DNA of 64,000 nucleotides from Blastopirellula retiformator (GTDB taxonomy: Bacteria; Planctomycetota; Planctomycetia; Pirellulales; Pirellulaceae). A program made the translations under genes and the position numbers. The DNA is taken from contig NZ_SJPF01000008.1 of the NCBI RefSeq assembly GCF_007859755.1, forward strand, positions 84,744 through 148,743. Reading direction: 5' to 3'. Shown here one piece after another: positions 1 to 8,496 of this stretch (positions are counted from its first letter, which is position 1; every line of letters starts with the position of its first letter). Below the pieces are notes generated by a model that searched no databases, was not told where the DNA came from, and saw only the letters and a list, made by a program, of their open reading frames with translations.

Positions 1-45
1 GACGACATTTTATCTAGTCGAACTATCTCAAGATGGTGACCCAGA

Positions 46-74
46 TTGACGATAAGTTACGACATCCAGGTAAT
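46..74 (+). promoter_or_regulatory. Candidate sigma-70 promoter for the YTV gene
   Basis: TTGACG at 46-51 and GGTAAT at 69-74 are separated by 17 bases. The -35 matches five of six consensus bases but the -10 only four, so this is a weak call. It would give a 5' UTR of roughly 185 bases before the YTV gene. I see no other feature in the first 260 bases. Confidence 0.3.
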
Positions 75-266
75 GCTTGGGAAAGCTGGGAAGACTGTGC
101 GCGACAGCATCGCCACACTTTCCCCTCCCTGCGTCATCTGGAGCGGTCGGAGGATTCTGCACGGATTTTTCGGATTTGAGGGCTAAGGACACGGCGAGCG
201 CTTCGCCAAACCAGGCCAGGCCCTTTGTCACAACACAGCGATTCTGTCAGCTAAGGAGAATTGGAA

Positions 267-1805
267 ATGAGAGCGTTTCTTTGGGCGCCGGTGCTTGCGG
301 TACTGCTTACCGTAGGCTCGGTAACTACGGCTGAAGCGGGCTACTGCGGCCTGTTCAGCTTCCGTAACTGCTGCTGCTGCGAGCCGGTCAGCTATGAGTG
401 CTGCAAGCAACAGTGCTATACGGTCAACAAGACCTGCAAAGAGGTCCAGTACGAAAAGCAAGAGATCACCTGCTACAAAACTGTGTACGACAAGGTGATG
501 GAAGAGAAGACGATTGATTGCGTGCGTTACGAAAAGGAAACGCGCTACAAGGATTGCAGCTACACGGTTTGCAAGCCGGTCTACGAAACCAAAGTCCGCA
601 CTTGCACCTATACGGTCTGCAAGCCGGTTTGGGAAACGAAGACCAAAGAGATCAACTACACGGTCTGCAAGCCGGTCTGGGAAACCAAGACCAAGGACAT
701 CTGCTACACGGTGTGCAAGCCGGTTTGGGAAACCAAAACCAAGGACATTTGCTACACCACGTGCAAGCCGGTCTGGGAAACCAAGACCAAGGACATCTCG
801 TACACGGTGTGCAAGCCGGTTTGGGAAACCAAAACCAAAGACATTTGCTACACCACGTGCAAGCCGGTCTGGGAAACCAAGACCAAAGAGATCAACTACA
901 CGGTCTGCAAGCCGGTTTACGAAACGAAAACTCGTGAAGTTTGCCACACCGTTTGCAAGCCGGTCCACTACACCAAGACCATCAAGGTCAACTGCGGCCA
1001 CTACGAAACCCAGGTCACCGAAATTCCGGGTCCTGTCGTGAAGAAGTGCGTCCAGGAACCGGGTTGCTGGACTTGGGATCCTTGCTGCTGCAAGTGCGTT
1101 TACTGCCCGGGCGAGACGAAAGTCGTCGAAGTCCAGTGCCCGCCGCGCAAGTGCTGCAAGAAGGTTTGGATTCCGGAAGTGAAGGAAAAGACGATCAACT
1201 GCGTTAAGTACGAACGCGAAGTGATCAAGAAAGAGTGCCCGTACACCGTCTGCAAGATGGTTCCGGAAACTCGCACCAAGACCTGCACCTACAAGGTGTG
1301 CCACATGGTCAAAGAAAACCACGTGAAGACCTGCACCTACAAGGTTTGCAAGATGGTTCCGGAAACGGTCACCAAGACTTGCACCTACAAAGTGTGCCAC
1401 ATGGTCAAGGAAAACCACGTCAAGACCCGCACCTACAAGGTTTGCAAGATGGTTCCGGAACAACGGACCAAGACCTGCACCTACAAGGTCTGCCACATGG
1501 TTCCCGAAACGCGTACCAAGGTTTGCACCTACAAGGTCTGCCACATGGAACGCGAAGTGAAGACCAAGGAAGTTCCGTACACCGTCTGCAAGATGGTTCC
1601 GGAAACCTGCACCAAGCAGGTGCCCTACACGGTCTGCAAGCCGGTCCACTACACGAAGACCGTTCAGGTTTGCAAGTGCGTGCCGCGTAAGGAAGCCTAC
1701 ACCGTGACGCGTTGCGTCCCGAAAGTGGTCTGCAAGACCGTCCCCGTGACGGTTTGCTGCCCGGCTCCTTGCTGCTGCAAGAGCGACTGTGGTTGCGGCG
1801 CCTAG
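267..1805 (+). CDS. Secreted Cys-rich YTV-repeat protein (planctomycete cell wall)
   Basis: The product is 512 residues, with an N-terminal signal peptide (hydrophobic APVLAVLLTVGSV, cleavage after AEA) followed by a Cys/Lys/Thr-rich body built from about 16-residue repeats of the type YTVCKPVWETKTKDIC. There are nine repeats at 555-986 and nine at 1236-1667, separated by a Cys-cluster linker (WTWDPCCCKC). It ends in further CC/CCC clusters. YTV-domain proteins are known from Rhodopirellula and are associated with the proteinaceous, disulphide-rich planctomycete cell wall; that this one is a wall component is inference. ATG 267 was preferred to the in-frame TTG at 261 because AAGGAG at 253-258 lies eight bases upstream of it. 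A strong terminator follows. A monocistronic, well-expressed structural protein fits the context. Confidence 0.9.
   Translation: MRAFLWAPVLAVLLTVGSVTTAEAGYCGLFSFRNCCCCEPVSYECCKQQCYTVNKTCKEVQYEKQEITCYKTVYDKVMEEKTIDCVRYEKETRYKDCSYTVCKPVYETKVRTCTYTVCKPVWETKTKEINYTVCKPVWETKTKDICYTVCKPVWETKTKDICYTTCKPVWETKTKDISYTVCKPVWETKTKDICYTTCKPVWETKTKEINYTVCKPVYETKTREVCHTVCKPVHYTKTIKVNCGHYETQVTEIPGPVVKKCVQEPGCWTWDPCCCKCVYCPGETKVVEVQCPPRKCCKKVWIPEVKEKTINCVKYEREVIKKECPYTVCKMVPETRTKTCTYKVCHMVKENHVKTCTYKVCKMVPETVTKTCTYKVCHMVKENHVKTRTYKVCKMVPEQRTKTCTYKVCHMVPETRTKVCTYKVCHMEREVKTKEVPYTVCKMVPETCTKQVPYTVCKPVHYTKTVQVCKCVPRKEAYTVTRCVPKVVCKTVPVTVCCPAPCCCKSDCGCGA
555..986 (+). repeat. Block A of nine in-frame 48-bp coding repeats
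   Basis: Nine consecutive 16-residue units fill exactly 432 bases. Internal units are near-identical (YTVCKPVWETKTKD core) and the last unit ends TVCKPVHYTKT. The repeats have the same phase as the reading frame, so they are protein repeats amplified at DNA level rather than a CRISPR or satellite. Confidence 0.85.
1236..1667 (+). repeat. Block B of nine diverged 48-bp coding repeats
   Basis: Nine 16-residue units, with alternating cores YTVCKMVPETRTKT and YKVCHMVKENHVKT, occupy the same length as block A. The final unit returns to the block A terminal form TVCKPVHYTKT. The units are more diverged than those in block A. Confidence 0.8.
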
Positions 1806-1878
1806 TAACTAGGCCAAGAACGTCCAGCTTCCTCGACGCCTGTTGGCAGGATCGAGGTCCCTGGCCTGGTGGTAAGCG

Positions 1879-1912
1879 AGCGGTCCGAGTTTCGACTCGG
1901 GCCGCTTTTTTT
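1879..1912 (+). terminator. Rho-independent terminator of the YTV gene
   Basis: A 12-bp stem, AGCGGTCCGAGT with ACTCGGGCCGCT (one G-U wobble), is capped by a TTCG tetraloop at 1891-1894 and followed by seven T residues. This is a textbook intrinsic terminator 74 bases after the stop codon. Confidence 0.9.
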
Positions 1913-2037
1913 GCGCGCCCTCAATTCTGCTGAAACCAATCTGGTTTGTGGCGAGTTAGCCAGATAACGTTGACCTCGGCGAAGGAATTGCGCGAGAATT
2001 CCCTTTCTCTGCGACATTGTCCTCCAGGAGAACTGCG

Positions 2038-3015
2038 ATGAGCGCCGCCAGCGAGCCGACGACCGGTTCGATTGATCCCCCACAATCGACGCAACCGCCG
2101 CGCGGTAAGCGGTCAAAACCGGTTTTCGTACCATTTCTTAAGACCGTCGTCCCCTGGCTGAGCGGATTGTTCCTCTTCGCGGTGACGATCACGGTCTTGG
2201 ATTGGGGCTTCGGCTGGAACTTGCAGGTCGTCTCACGAGCCCGAACCGTATTTGCAGCCGTTTATGTGACCAACCTGATTCGGTACGTGGTTGCCGCTGG
2301 AGGGGCGTTTCTGCTGTTTTACGTCGTTTTGCGACGAATCGGCTGGGTGACGCCAATCCAAAAGAAGTTGGCCGCTGCACCGGACATGCGGCGCGAGATT
2401 TTCTACAGCATCGCGTCGCTGGCGGTCTTTGCTGGCGTTGGCGTCATCGTTTACTTAGGCAAGGTCGCCGGCGTCTTGCAATTCTACTACGGCGGCAATC
2501 CACTGACCGACTACTACTTCTGGTTCTCGGTGGTGGCGATGATCTTGATTCATGACGCCTGGTTTTATTGGTCGCATCGCTTGCTGCACACCAAGTTGTT
2601 GTACGCCAAGGTGCATCGCATCCATCACCTGAGTCACAATCCTACGCCTTGGGCCGCTTTCGCATTTCATCCGATCGAAGCGTTTGTCCAAGCGATCATT
2701 TTGCCGCTGGCGGCGATCGTTTTGCCGATGCATCCGCTGACGGTCGTGTTCTGGATGCTGTACATGACCGGAATGAATGTGTTCGGGCACCTGGGGTTTG
2801 AGCTGTTTCCCCACTGGTTTCTCCGTAGCCGTTGGTCGCGTTGGCATAACACCGGGGTTCACCACAACATGCATCATCGCTGCGTCAGTTCCAACTTCGG
2901 TCTCTACTTCAATTTCTGGGATCTTTGGTTCGGCACCAATCATCCAGACTATTACGCCGAGTTTGAGCGAGTGACCGCGGCTTGCGCAAAAGACGCGAGC
3001 GACGAGCCGAATTGA
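2038..3015 (+). CDS. Fatty acid hydroxylase / sterol desaturase family membrane protein
   Basis: 325-residue integral membrane protein with the histidine clusters of the membrane di-iron fatty-acid hydroxylase superfamily: HDAWFYWSHRLLH near residue 172, HRIHHLSH near 193 and GVHHNMHHR near 275. These ligate two irons used to hydroxylate or desaturate a lipid. At least four hydrophobic segments flank the boxes. The substrate cannot be read from sequence; sterols, fatty acids or carotenoid-like lipids are all possible. ATG 2038 is chosen over the in-frame TTG at 2017 because AGGAG at 2026-2030 is correctly spaced for it. It stands alone between a terminator and a convergent HEAT gene. Confidence 0.85.
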   Translation: MSAASEPTTGSIDPPQSTQPPRGKRSKPVFVPFLKTVVPWLSGLFLFAVTITVLDWGFGWNLQVVSRARTVFAAVYVTNLIRYVVAAGGAFLLFYVVLRRIGWVTPIQKKLAAAPDMRREIFYSIASLAVFAGVGVIVYLGKVAGVLQFYYGGNPLTDYYFWFSVVAMILIHDAWFYWSHRLLHTKLLYAKVHRIHHLSHNPTPWAAFAFHPIEAFVQAIILPLAAIVLPMHPLTVVFWMLYMTGMNVFGHLGFELFPHWFLRSRWSRWHNTGVHHNMHHRCVSSNFGLYFNFWDLWFGTNHPDYYAEFERVTAACAKDASDEPN

Positions 3016-3143
3016 TTCCCGCAGAAAACTTCGTCGTGATCCCCCTTTTTCTGGAAATATCTCTAGCCCCCTATTTGTATGGAATCTCGCTATTCCTATA
3101 TTAGGGCCTGGGTATGATGTCGTCATGCCCCAGATTGGGGCGT

Positions 3144-3635
3144 TCAAAACTTGGTGAGCGCCTTGGTCGCCAACCGAGCAAGTCGCGGATCGGACGATTG
3201 CGACGCTTGTTCGAGAGCCGCTTTCGCCGAAGCGGTTCGCACGCCAATTTGATCAATCGCCCAGACCGCTTTTTGCTGAACGGCTGTCGTTTGATCGCTT
3301 GTTATCGCGACTAGCAAGGCAGGTGCTTGTCGCTCGGCGGATGGACCGATGCGGCCCAATAATGTGGCCGCCCAATAACGGACGTCCGTCGCGGATGAAC
3401 TCATTAACTGGGAAAGGGCGGAGGCATCCTCCGTCGCCGGAGTTTCCAACGCTTCCAGTGCGCCGACTGCCGATTCTCGAACCGTTTCCTCGGGATCAGC
3501 CGTCAGTCGACACAACGGAACCGCGGCGCTTCGCAACTCGGGTCCGATTTTCGCCAATTGTTCACACGCGTTCCGACGGACGGAAACGTCCTCGCTATTG
3601 AGGTGATCGATTAGCTGCGAGAGATCGGGCGCCAT
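3144..3635 (-). CDS. Small HEAT-repeat protein
   Basis: 163 residues made almost entirely of HEAT/PBS-type helical repeats (VRRNACEQLAKIG, VRESAVGALEAL, VRYWAATLLGRIG, VQQKAVWAIDQIG). No signal peptide or catalytic motif is seen, so it is probably a cytoplasmic protein-protein interaction module. It faces away from the histidine kinase start at 3706, with a 70-base divergent promoter region between them, so a functional link to the kinase is possible but not shown. The convergent gap downstream (3016-3143) contains two short hairpins without T-tracts. Confidence 0.8.
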   Translation of the reverse strand: MAPDLSQLIDHLNSEDVSVRRNACEQLAKIGPELRSAAVPLCRLTADPEETVRESAVGALEALETPATEDASALSQLMSSSATDVRYWAATLLGRIGPSAERQAPALLVAITSDQTTAVQQKAVWAIDQIGVRTASAKAALEQASQSSDPRLARLATKALTKF

Positions 3636-3705
3636 TGCAGTTTCCTTTTATCCAGGACAGGGGTAAGGGGACGCACCCAGTTCCTTATCGAGAGGAGTTT
3701 TCTCC

Positions 3706-4803
3706 GTGACGACGGACGCTGCCCATCAATATAGCCAAGCTGCCAAAATCAACGAACTGATCTCTCGTCTCGATCTCGCGCAGAGTGAGCTTGGCGGAAC
3801 TGTCGCCAACTTGCTTGATGCAATCGCTGCCGGGCCCGGAGAGGCGGTTTTGCTCGCCGAAGTCGATTCTCGCTGGACGTTGATTGCTGCGATCGACCGC
3901 GTCGGCACGATTTTGCCGGCGCTCGACAACGCATTTGCCCTCGATGATTTCGCCTTGCTTGAGACGGTTCATCCTGACGATGTCTTGCGAGTCGCGACGA
4001 CTGTCAAAGAGTCGCTAACCGAGCAGCGACCGTTTGACTTGCAATTTCGCGTTCGTCGCCGCGATGGCGATTGGCGGTTTGTGCGGGACCAAGGTCAAGT
4101 CATCGTCGACCGACGGACGCGTCCCCAGGCGGTTGTGCATCGCCTGACGCAAATCCCAGCCTCGACGGCGTCCGATTTTGGCGACGAAGCGAAGACGCTG
4201 CGCGAGCTGATTCGCCAACTCGAAACTGAACAGCGGATGACCGCCTGTGAGATTCACGATGGTTTCGTTCAATTGGCGACCGGCGCGTTGATGCACCTGG
4301 AAGCGTCGGACATCGTCAACGAAGAGACGTGTCAGGCGAAGCGTCTATTACGCGAGGCGCTGGGTGAAGCGCGACGCTTGATGGGAGGGTTACAGCCTTC
4401 TGGTTTAGAAGAAGCCGGAGTGCCGGCGGCGATTGACGATTTTTTGGCGACGGCCAACGGCTTTATCGACATTCCGGTTGCGCTGCATCTCGACGCCCAG
4501 TTTCCCCGGCTAACGCCAACAGAAGAATCGACTCTGTTCCGCATCTTGCAGGAAGCGATCAACAACGCCTGCAAACATAGCCAGTCCGAGCGGATTCGCG
4601 TCCGTTTGCGCTATCTCGACGGCATCGTGGACGCCGAAGTTCGCGACTGGGGACGTGGTTTTGAATGCGAAGAAACGAGCCATGGTGGGTTTGGCATGAG
4701 TAGCATGCGTCAGCGTGCGAAACTGCTTGGCGGCCGCATCCAAGTCACTAGCGCGCCTGGCGAAGGGACGATCATACGGTTCCGCTTTGAAGCGACCCGC
4801 TAG
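3706..4803 (+). CDS. PAS / HisKA_3 (NarL-type) sensor histidine kinase
   Basis: 365 residues with no membrane segment. Residues ~70-150 look like a PAS fold (DLQFRVRRRDGDWRFVRDQG). A HisKA_3 dimerisation/phosphoacceptor region follows (CEIHDGFVQLATG, the phosphorylated His being in EIHD), then an HATPase_c domain (LQEAINNACKHSQ, RDWGRGFE, GGFGMSSMRQRAKLLGG). This combination normally pairs with a NarL/LuxR-type response regulator, but none lies nearby, so the kinase is an orphan here. The GTG start at 3706 has AGGAG about nine bases upstream. Its stop codon interlocks with that of the next, convergent gene in the palindrome CTAG at 4800-4803. Confidence 0.88.
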   Translation: MTTDAAHQYSQAAKINELISRLDLAQSELGGTVANLLDAIAAGPGEAVLLAEVDSRWTLIAAIDRVGTILPALDNAFALDDFALLETVHPDDVLRVATTVKESLTEQRPFDLQFRVRRRDGDWRFVRDQGQVIVDRRTRPQAVVHRLTQIPASTASDFGDEAKTLRELIRQLETEQRMTACEIHDGFVQLATGALMHLEASDIVNEETCQAKRLLREALGEARRLMGGLQPSGLEEAGVPAAIDDFLATANGFIDIPVALHLDAQFPRLTPTEESTLFRILQEAINNACKHSQSERIRVRLRYLDGIVDAEVRDWGRGFECEETSHGGFGMSSMRQRAKLLGGRIQVTSAPGEGTIIRFRFEATR

Positions 4804-5768
4804 TTGGCCTGCTGGGCGTCACGATAGATTTGGTCGATCACTTCGTTGACGCGTAGGCCAGTTTCTCCACTTGCCCGGGGGTCGCGTCCTTCGCTGACCG
4901 CCGCGACAAAGTCGGCGATTAGCGGAACGTTGAAATTGGCGTTGGGGGCATGGTGCTCGACCTGGTCTCCCATCTCGTTGCGGATGATGAGCCGGCCCGA
5001 GTTGAGCGGCCCCAGGTCGGCGATGCCTTTCGTCCCGATTACGACAAACGAGTCGGGATCTTGCCCGGCGTCGAACAGGCAAGTGACGCTCGCCTGCAGA
5101 CCGCCAGCGAATTGCAGTACGAAGTTGGCGACATTTTCCACTTCGTGCGTCGATTTTCGCGAGCAAACTTCGCGGACATCAACTACGTCGCCAAACAGTC
5201 GCAGCAAGACGTCGATACGATGACTGCCGACATCCATGATCGGGCCTCCGCCTCCTTCGTTCATGGCGACGCGCCACGGAAGCGATCCATCCTCATTCGG
5301 CACAATCGGGGCCGAGCAGGCGATTTGCACGGCCAGGATCTCTCCCAATTGGCCCGACTTGATCAACTCGGCAAGGCGCGCCAGCGCCGGATAAAAGGGG
5401 CGATAGTAGGCGACCCCCAGCGTCCGCTTCACTTCTTTGGCGGCGTCGATCATCAGTCGACATTCCTGCGGATCAAGGGCCATTGGCTTTTCGACCAGCA
5501 CATGTTTGCCGGCGGCAAGCGCTGCGAGCGTTTGCGGTAGATGCAGAGCGACCGGTGTGGCGATGTAGACGGCGTCGATATCTGCGTTGGCCAGCAGTTG
5601 GTCGGCCGAAGGGTAGCCGTGTGGTACGGAGAAGCCCGCGCAAAACTGCTGGAGTGCATCGGGATCGCGGCGGCAGACGGCCAGCAATTGGCAGCCGTCG
5701 ACCGCTTGAATCGCGGCCGCAACCCGCTTCCGCACCACGTCGCCGCATCCCAAGATTCCCCATCGCAT
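4800..5768 (-). CDS. Gfo/Idh/MocA family NAD(P)-dependent oxidoreductase
   Basis: 322 residues. The N-terminal Rossmann fold shows the dinucleotide loop GILGCGDVVRKR, and the EKP motif typical of the family is in HVLVEKPMAL (Lys is the usual catalytic residue). The C-terminal half has the DVGSHRIDVLLRLFG segment of the substrate-binding domain. Family members oxidise or reduce sugars, inositols and similar polyols; the substrate is not deducible. The open frame continues upstream to 6461, but MRWGILG at 5768 is the natural start: a purine-rich GAAAGGAAAG precedes it and the extension is low-complexity and antisense to the next gene. It is divergent from the lipoprotein hydrolase, with 220 bases between them. 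Confidence 0.88.
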   Translation of the reverse strand: MRWGILGCGDVVRKRVAAAIQAVDGCQLLAVCRRDPDALQQFCAGFSVPHGYPSADQLLANADIDAVYIATPVALHLPQTLAALAAGKHVLVEKPMALDPQECRLMIDAAKEVKRTLGVAYYRPFYPALARLAELIKSGQLGEILAVQIACSAPIVPNEDGSLPWRVAMNEGGGGPIMDVGSHRIDVLLRLFGDVVDVREVCSRKSTHEVENVANFVLQFAGGLQASVTCLFDAGQDPDSFVVIGTKGIADLGPLNSGRLIIRNEMGDQVEHHAPNANFNVPLIADFVAAVSEGRDPRASGETGLRVNEVIDQIYRDAQQAN

Positions 5769-5988
5769 CGTCACACGCTTTCCTTTCGCTCGAAGATCAA
5801 ACTGCTGCTGACGAGTCTGTCGCACGGCGTTTCGAGAAGCAACCGGGGAAAGCCAATTGCTACAACCGGCGCGATTGGAAATATCGGGTCCGATTGGGAA
5901 AAGAACTCGCATTTCGGCGGCGAGAAAATTTGCGTGCCCCATAACGGTGAGGTAGCCTTGCTCGGTTTTTCTTTCCGGAGTAGGAAGC

Positions 5989-8100
5989 ATGCTGCAGATC
6001 ATGAGGATCAACGCCGTTTGGGGCGTCGCCTGGATTGCAGCCATCTTCTGCGCGCTGCAAGTCGGCTGCGTGACGCATGCCCGCGGCCGCTGGAATCCTC
6101 CGGTCATGGCGCCCCCCAATCCTGCAGCTGCGCCCCAGTCCTCGTGTTTCGGCGTGACGCAATGCGCGGCGACGTTGGAATTGATCGAGCCGGGGAACGC
6201 GCTGCCGATTCCCACAACGACCGAACCTGCCGATTTACCGCCTGAGTTGCCCGCCGAGGGGTTCTGGCGCAACCCGAATCTAAACGTCGGTCCACAACGG
6301 CTTCCGGCCGTCGAGCCGGAGGCGCCGTCTCCGCTACCCAACGATCGAACCTGGGGCGAGTCGGTCACGCCGATACCGCGCCCCATTCCGCCGGGGCCGA
6401 CCAAGTCGGGACCGATCGCCGAAATTGAAATCAAGCCGCCGCCGCGCGACGATCGTCTCATGCTGGCCGAAAGCTACTACGCCATGGCGATGGAAGCCGA
6501 TCGGAAGCTGGACGAGCATGCGATGAGTTTCTACCTCGACGCCATTCTGGGCGCGTGGGACTACATGCAGACGGCGCCGGTCGAACGAGATATCTCACTA
6601 CAAACCGGACGCGCTTGGATCATTTATCATTCCAGCCTAGCGCGGCTGATTCATATCGCGGCGGCCACCGGTCGCTTTGAAAAAAATATCCGGGTGCGAG
6701 TCCCGGAAGATTATGGGTACCGAGTACTAGAAATTGAATACGCGGGCTTCGCCTGGCGGGCCGATGAGTTTGACGAGTGGAACGTCGTCGGCGAGTACCA
6801 GTCAAAATACTTGCTGCATCATTACAAACGCCCTGGGCTGGGCGTGCCGCTGGTAATTGTCCGCAATCGTCGACCCGATGATCAGTTTTTGCCGGGGAAA
6901 ACGCCGTTCAACGCGACCGCCGTGCTGCGGCCGGTGGATGACGAGTTTCGCAGCGACGTGACGATTCCGTGTCCCGATTCCGAGACGCATGTCGAGCGGA
7001 TGGTTGGCACGCTGCAGCTGTTTAACCCGGACGAATTCGACGATGTCGAGTTTCGCGAGTGCCAAACGGCGCTGGCCGCGGACTGGACGGCGCTGTTCGC
7101 CTACATGCTGAGTCACCCGCAGGCCGAACTACAGCGTTCTTCGCATCGTGGAATCGGCGAACCGGCTCCAGCCGGGTTGTTTATGCTCGAACCGCATCAG
7201 CCAGGGCGGATTCCGATAGTCTTTGTCCACGGACTTCTATCGGCGCCCTATACCTGGGCGGCGATGGCGAACGAACTTTACGCCTATCCCGAACTCCATA
7301 AACGGTACGAGATCTGGGCTTTTCAATATCCGACCGACGAACCCTTTTTGGCATCGGCGGCCGTGTTGCGGCGGCAACTCGACTGTGCGGTGCGGTGTAG
7401 TGATCCCGAGGGACGCGATCCTGCGCTCGACAATATGGTCGTCGTGGGGCATAGCATGGGCGGTTTAATCGCCAAGTTGCTGGCGGCGCCCAGCGGAAAT
7501 ACGTTGTGGGAACATGCCGCCTTCGTCCCGATCGAAGAAGTGGTCGCGCCGAAGGATGTGCGGATTCGGCTGCAGCAGAGCTTTTTCTTCTCAGCGACTC
7601 CGTACGTGAAAGACGTCATTTATATCGCGACTCCCCACGAGGGTTCCTCTTGGGCGCGACGTTGTTTGGGGCAAACGACCTCGCTGGTGATCGAAGGAAT
7701 CGAGCATCGTGAGCAAACGCATCAGGAACTCGTGAATGAGAATCCGGCCGCATTTCGCGAAGAACTACGCCGCAGGCCGCCGACCAGCATCGACCTGTTG
7801 GAGCCCGACAGTCTGATCCTGAAAGGGATCTATCAGCTGGACGTGGCGCCGGAGGTGCGTGAGCATTCGATTATCGGCCGCGGCTGGTGGTCGATTCACG
7901 ACGGCGCTTCCGATGGCGTGGTGCCGGTCAAAAGTGCCCGGCTTCCCGGCGTCGATTCAGAAGTGATGATTTCCGCCACCCACATGCATCTGAACAAGCA
8001 CCCCGGTGCGATTTGCGAAGTGCTGCGGATCTTGCAGGTTCACGCCGATCAACTCCCCTGGGTTCAGCCACACCTGGTGGGGCAGTGTGAGCCTAAGTAG
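5989..8100 (+). CDS. Lipoprotein alpha/beta-hydrolase (lipase-like)
   Basis: 703 residues. The N-terminus is a lipoprotein signal (hydrophobic VWGVAWIAAIFCA then lipobox LQVGC) followed by a long Pro-rich linker, a ~200-residue region without recognised motifs, and a C-terminal alpha/beta-hydrolase fold. The nucleophile elbow is GHSMGG with Ser at residue 489; IPIVFVHGLL is the oxyanion strand, and DGASDGVVPV plus THMHLNKHP are candidate Asp and His positions. It probably hydrolyses an ester at the envelope, in the style of PGAP1/lipase-like proteins; the substrate is unknown. ATG 5989 has GGAG/AGGAAG upstream. It stands alone between two intergenic regions. Confidence 0.82.
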   Translation: MLQIMRINAVWGVAWIAAIFCALQVGCVTHARGRWNPPVMAPPNPAAAPQSSCFGVTQCAATLELIEPGNALPIPTTTEPADLPPELPAEGFWRNPNLNVGPQRLPAVEPEAPSPLPNDRTWGESVTPIPRPIPPGPTKSGPIAEIEIKPPPRDDRLMLAESYYAMAMEADRKLDEHAMSFYLDAILGAWDYMQTAPVERDISLQTGRAWIIYHSSLARLIHIAAATGRFEKNIRVRVPEDYGYRVLEIEYAGFAWRADEFDEWNVVGEYQSKYLLHHYKRPGLGVPLVIVRNRRPDDQFLPGKTPFNATAVLRPVDDEFRSDVTIPCPDSETHVERMVGTLQLFNPDEFDDVEFRECQTALAADWTALFAYMLSHPQAELQRSSHRGIGEPAPAGLFMLEPHQPGRIPIVFVHGLLSAPYTWAAMANELYAYPELHKRYEIWAFQYPTDEPFLASAAVLRRQLDCAVRCSDPEGRDPALDNMVVVGHSMGGLIAKLLAAPSGNTLWEHAAFVPIEEVVAPKDVRIRLQQSFFFSATPYVKDVIYIATPHEGSSWARRCLGQTTSLVIEGIEHREQTHQELVNENPAAFREELRRRPPTSIDLLEPDSLILKGIYQLDVAPEVREHSIIGRGWWSIHDGASDGVVPVKSARLPGVDSEVMISATHMHLNKHPGAICEVLRILQVHADQLPWVQPHLVGQCEPK

Positions 8101-8496
8101 TTGATTTGCGTGATTTTTTTGCTCTAAAGGGCTCGAAAGTCGCCGCTTGCGCAAGAGATTGATGTCTCGGGAATGATCTTTCGCGTGGCTTGCGAACTAA
8201 CTGTGGTGGCCTTGGCGGCGATGCTCTCCAGACGGCCTGTTTGTTGTTTTGGGACATAATTTCGGCACAATCAGACATTAGTTGCGGAAATGTTCCCAAT
8301 TCGACTCGTTGAAATCGCTAGCCAATGCTTTCCTCGCGCGTTCTCCTTCGACTATCATAGGAGCAACGCAGCCCCCACCCCTAGAGGAGCGGGATGGTAG
8401 ATTTCTACGATTCCGCCACTATCCCACCCCCTCTCGACGTTCTCGCCGACGCGCGACACGTCCCATGTTTCCCACAATGCCGGAGCAGTGTACTTC
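8101..8496. other. Gene-free stretch, upstream region of the PVC-type gene
   Basis: 396 bases without a convincing gene on either strand; small open frames here lack ribosome sites and coding bias. The only clear signal is GGAG at 8482-8485 in front of the next gene. CATAAT- and TATCAT-like hexamers occur but without well-spaced -35 partners, so I call no promoter. Confidence 0.5.

Noticed and set aside
555..986. 48-bp periodic DNA considered as CRISPR or satellite
   Set aside because: Units are contiguous without spacers and in phase with a continuous coding frame.
228..1649. 473-residue minus-strand open frame with internal repeats
   Set aside because: It is the antisense shadow of the YTV repeats; its apparent repeats are only the complement of the coding repeats, and it has no credible start.
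3110..3141. Two short hairpins (GGGTATGA/TCATGCCC and GCCCC/GGGGC) between convergent genes
   Set aside because: No T-tract and short arms; not enough to call a terminator or repeat.
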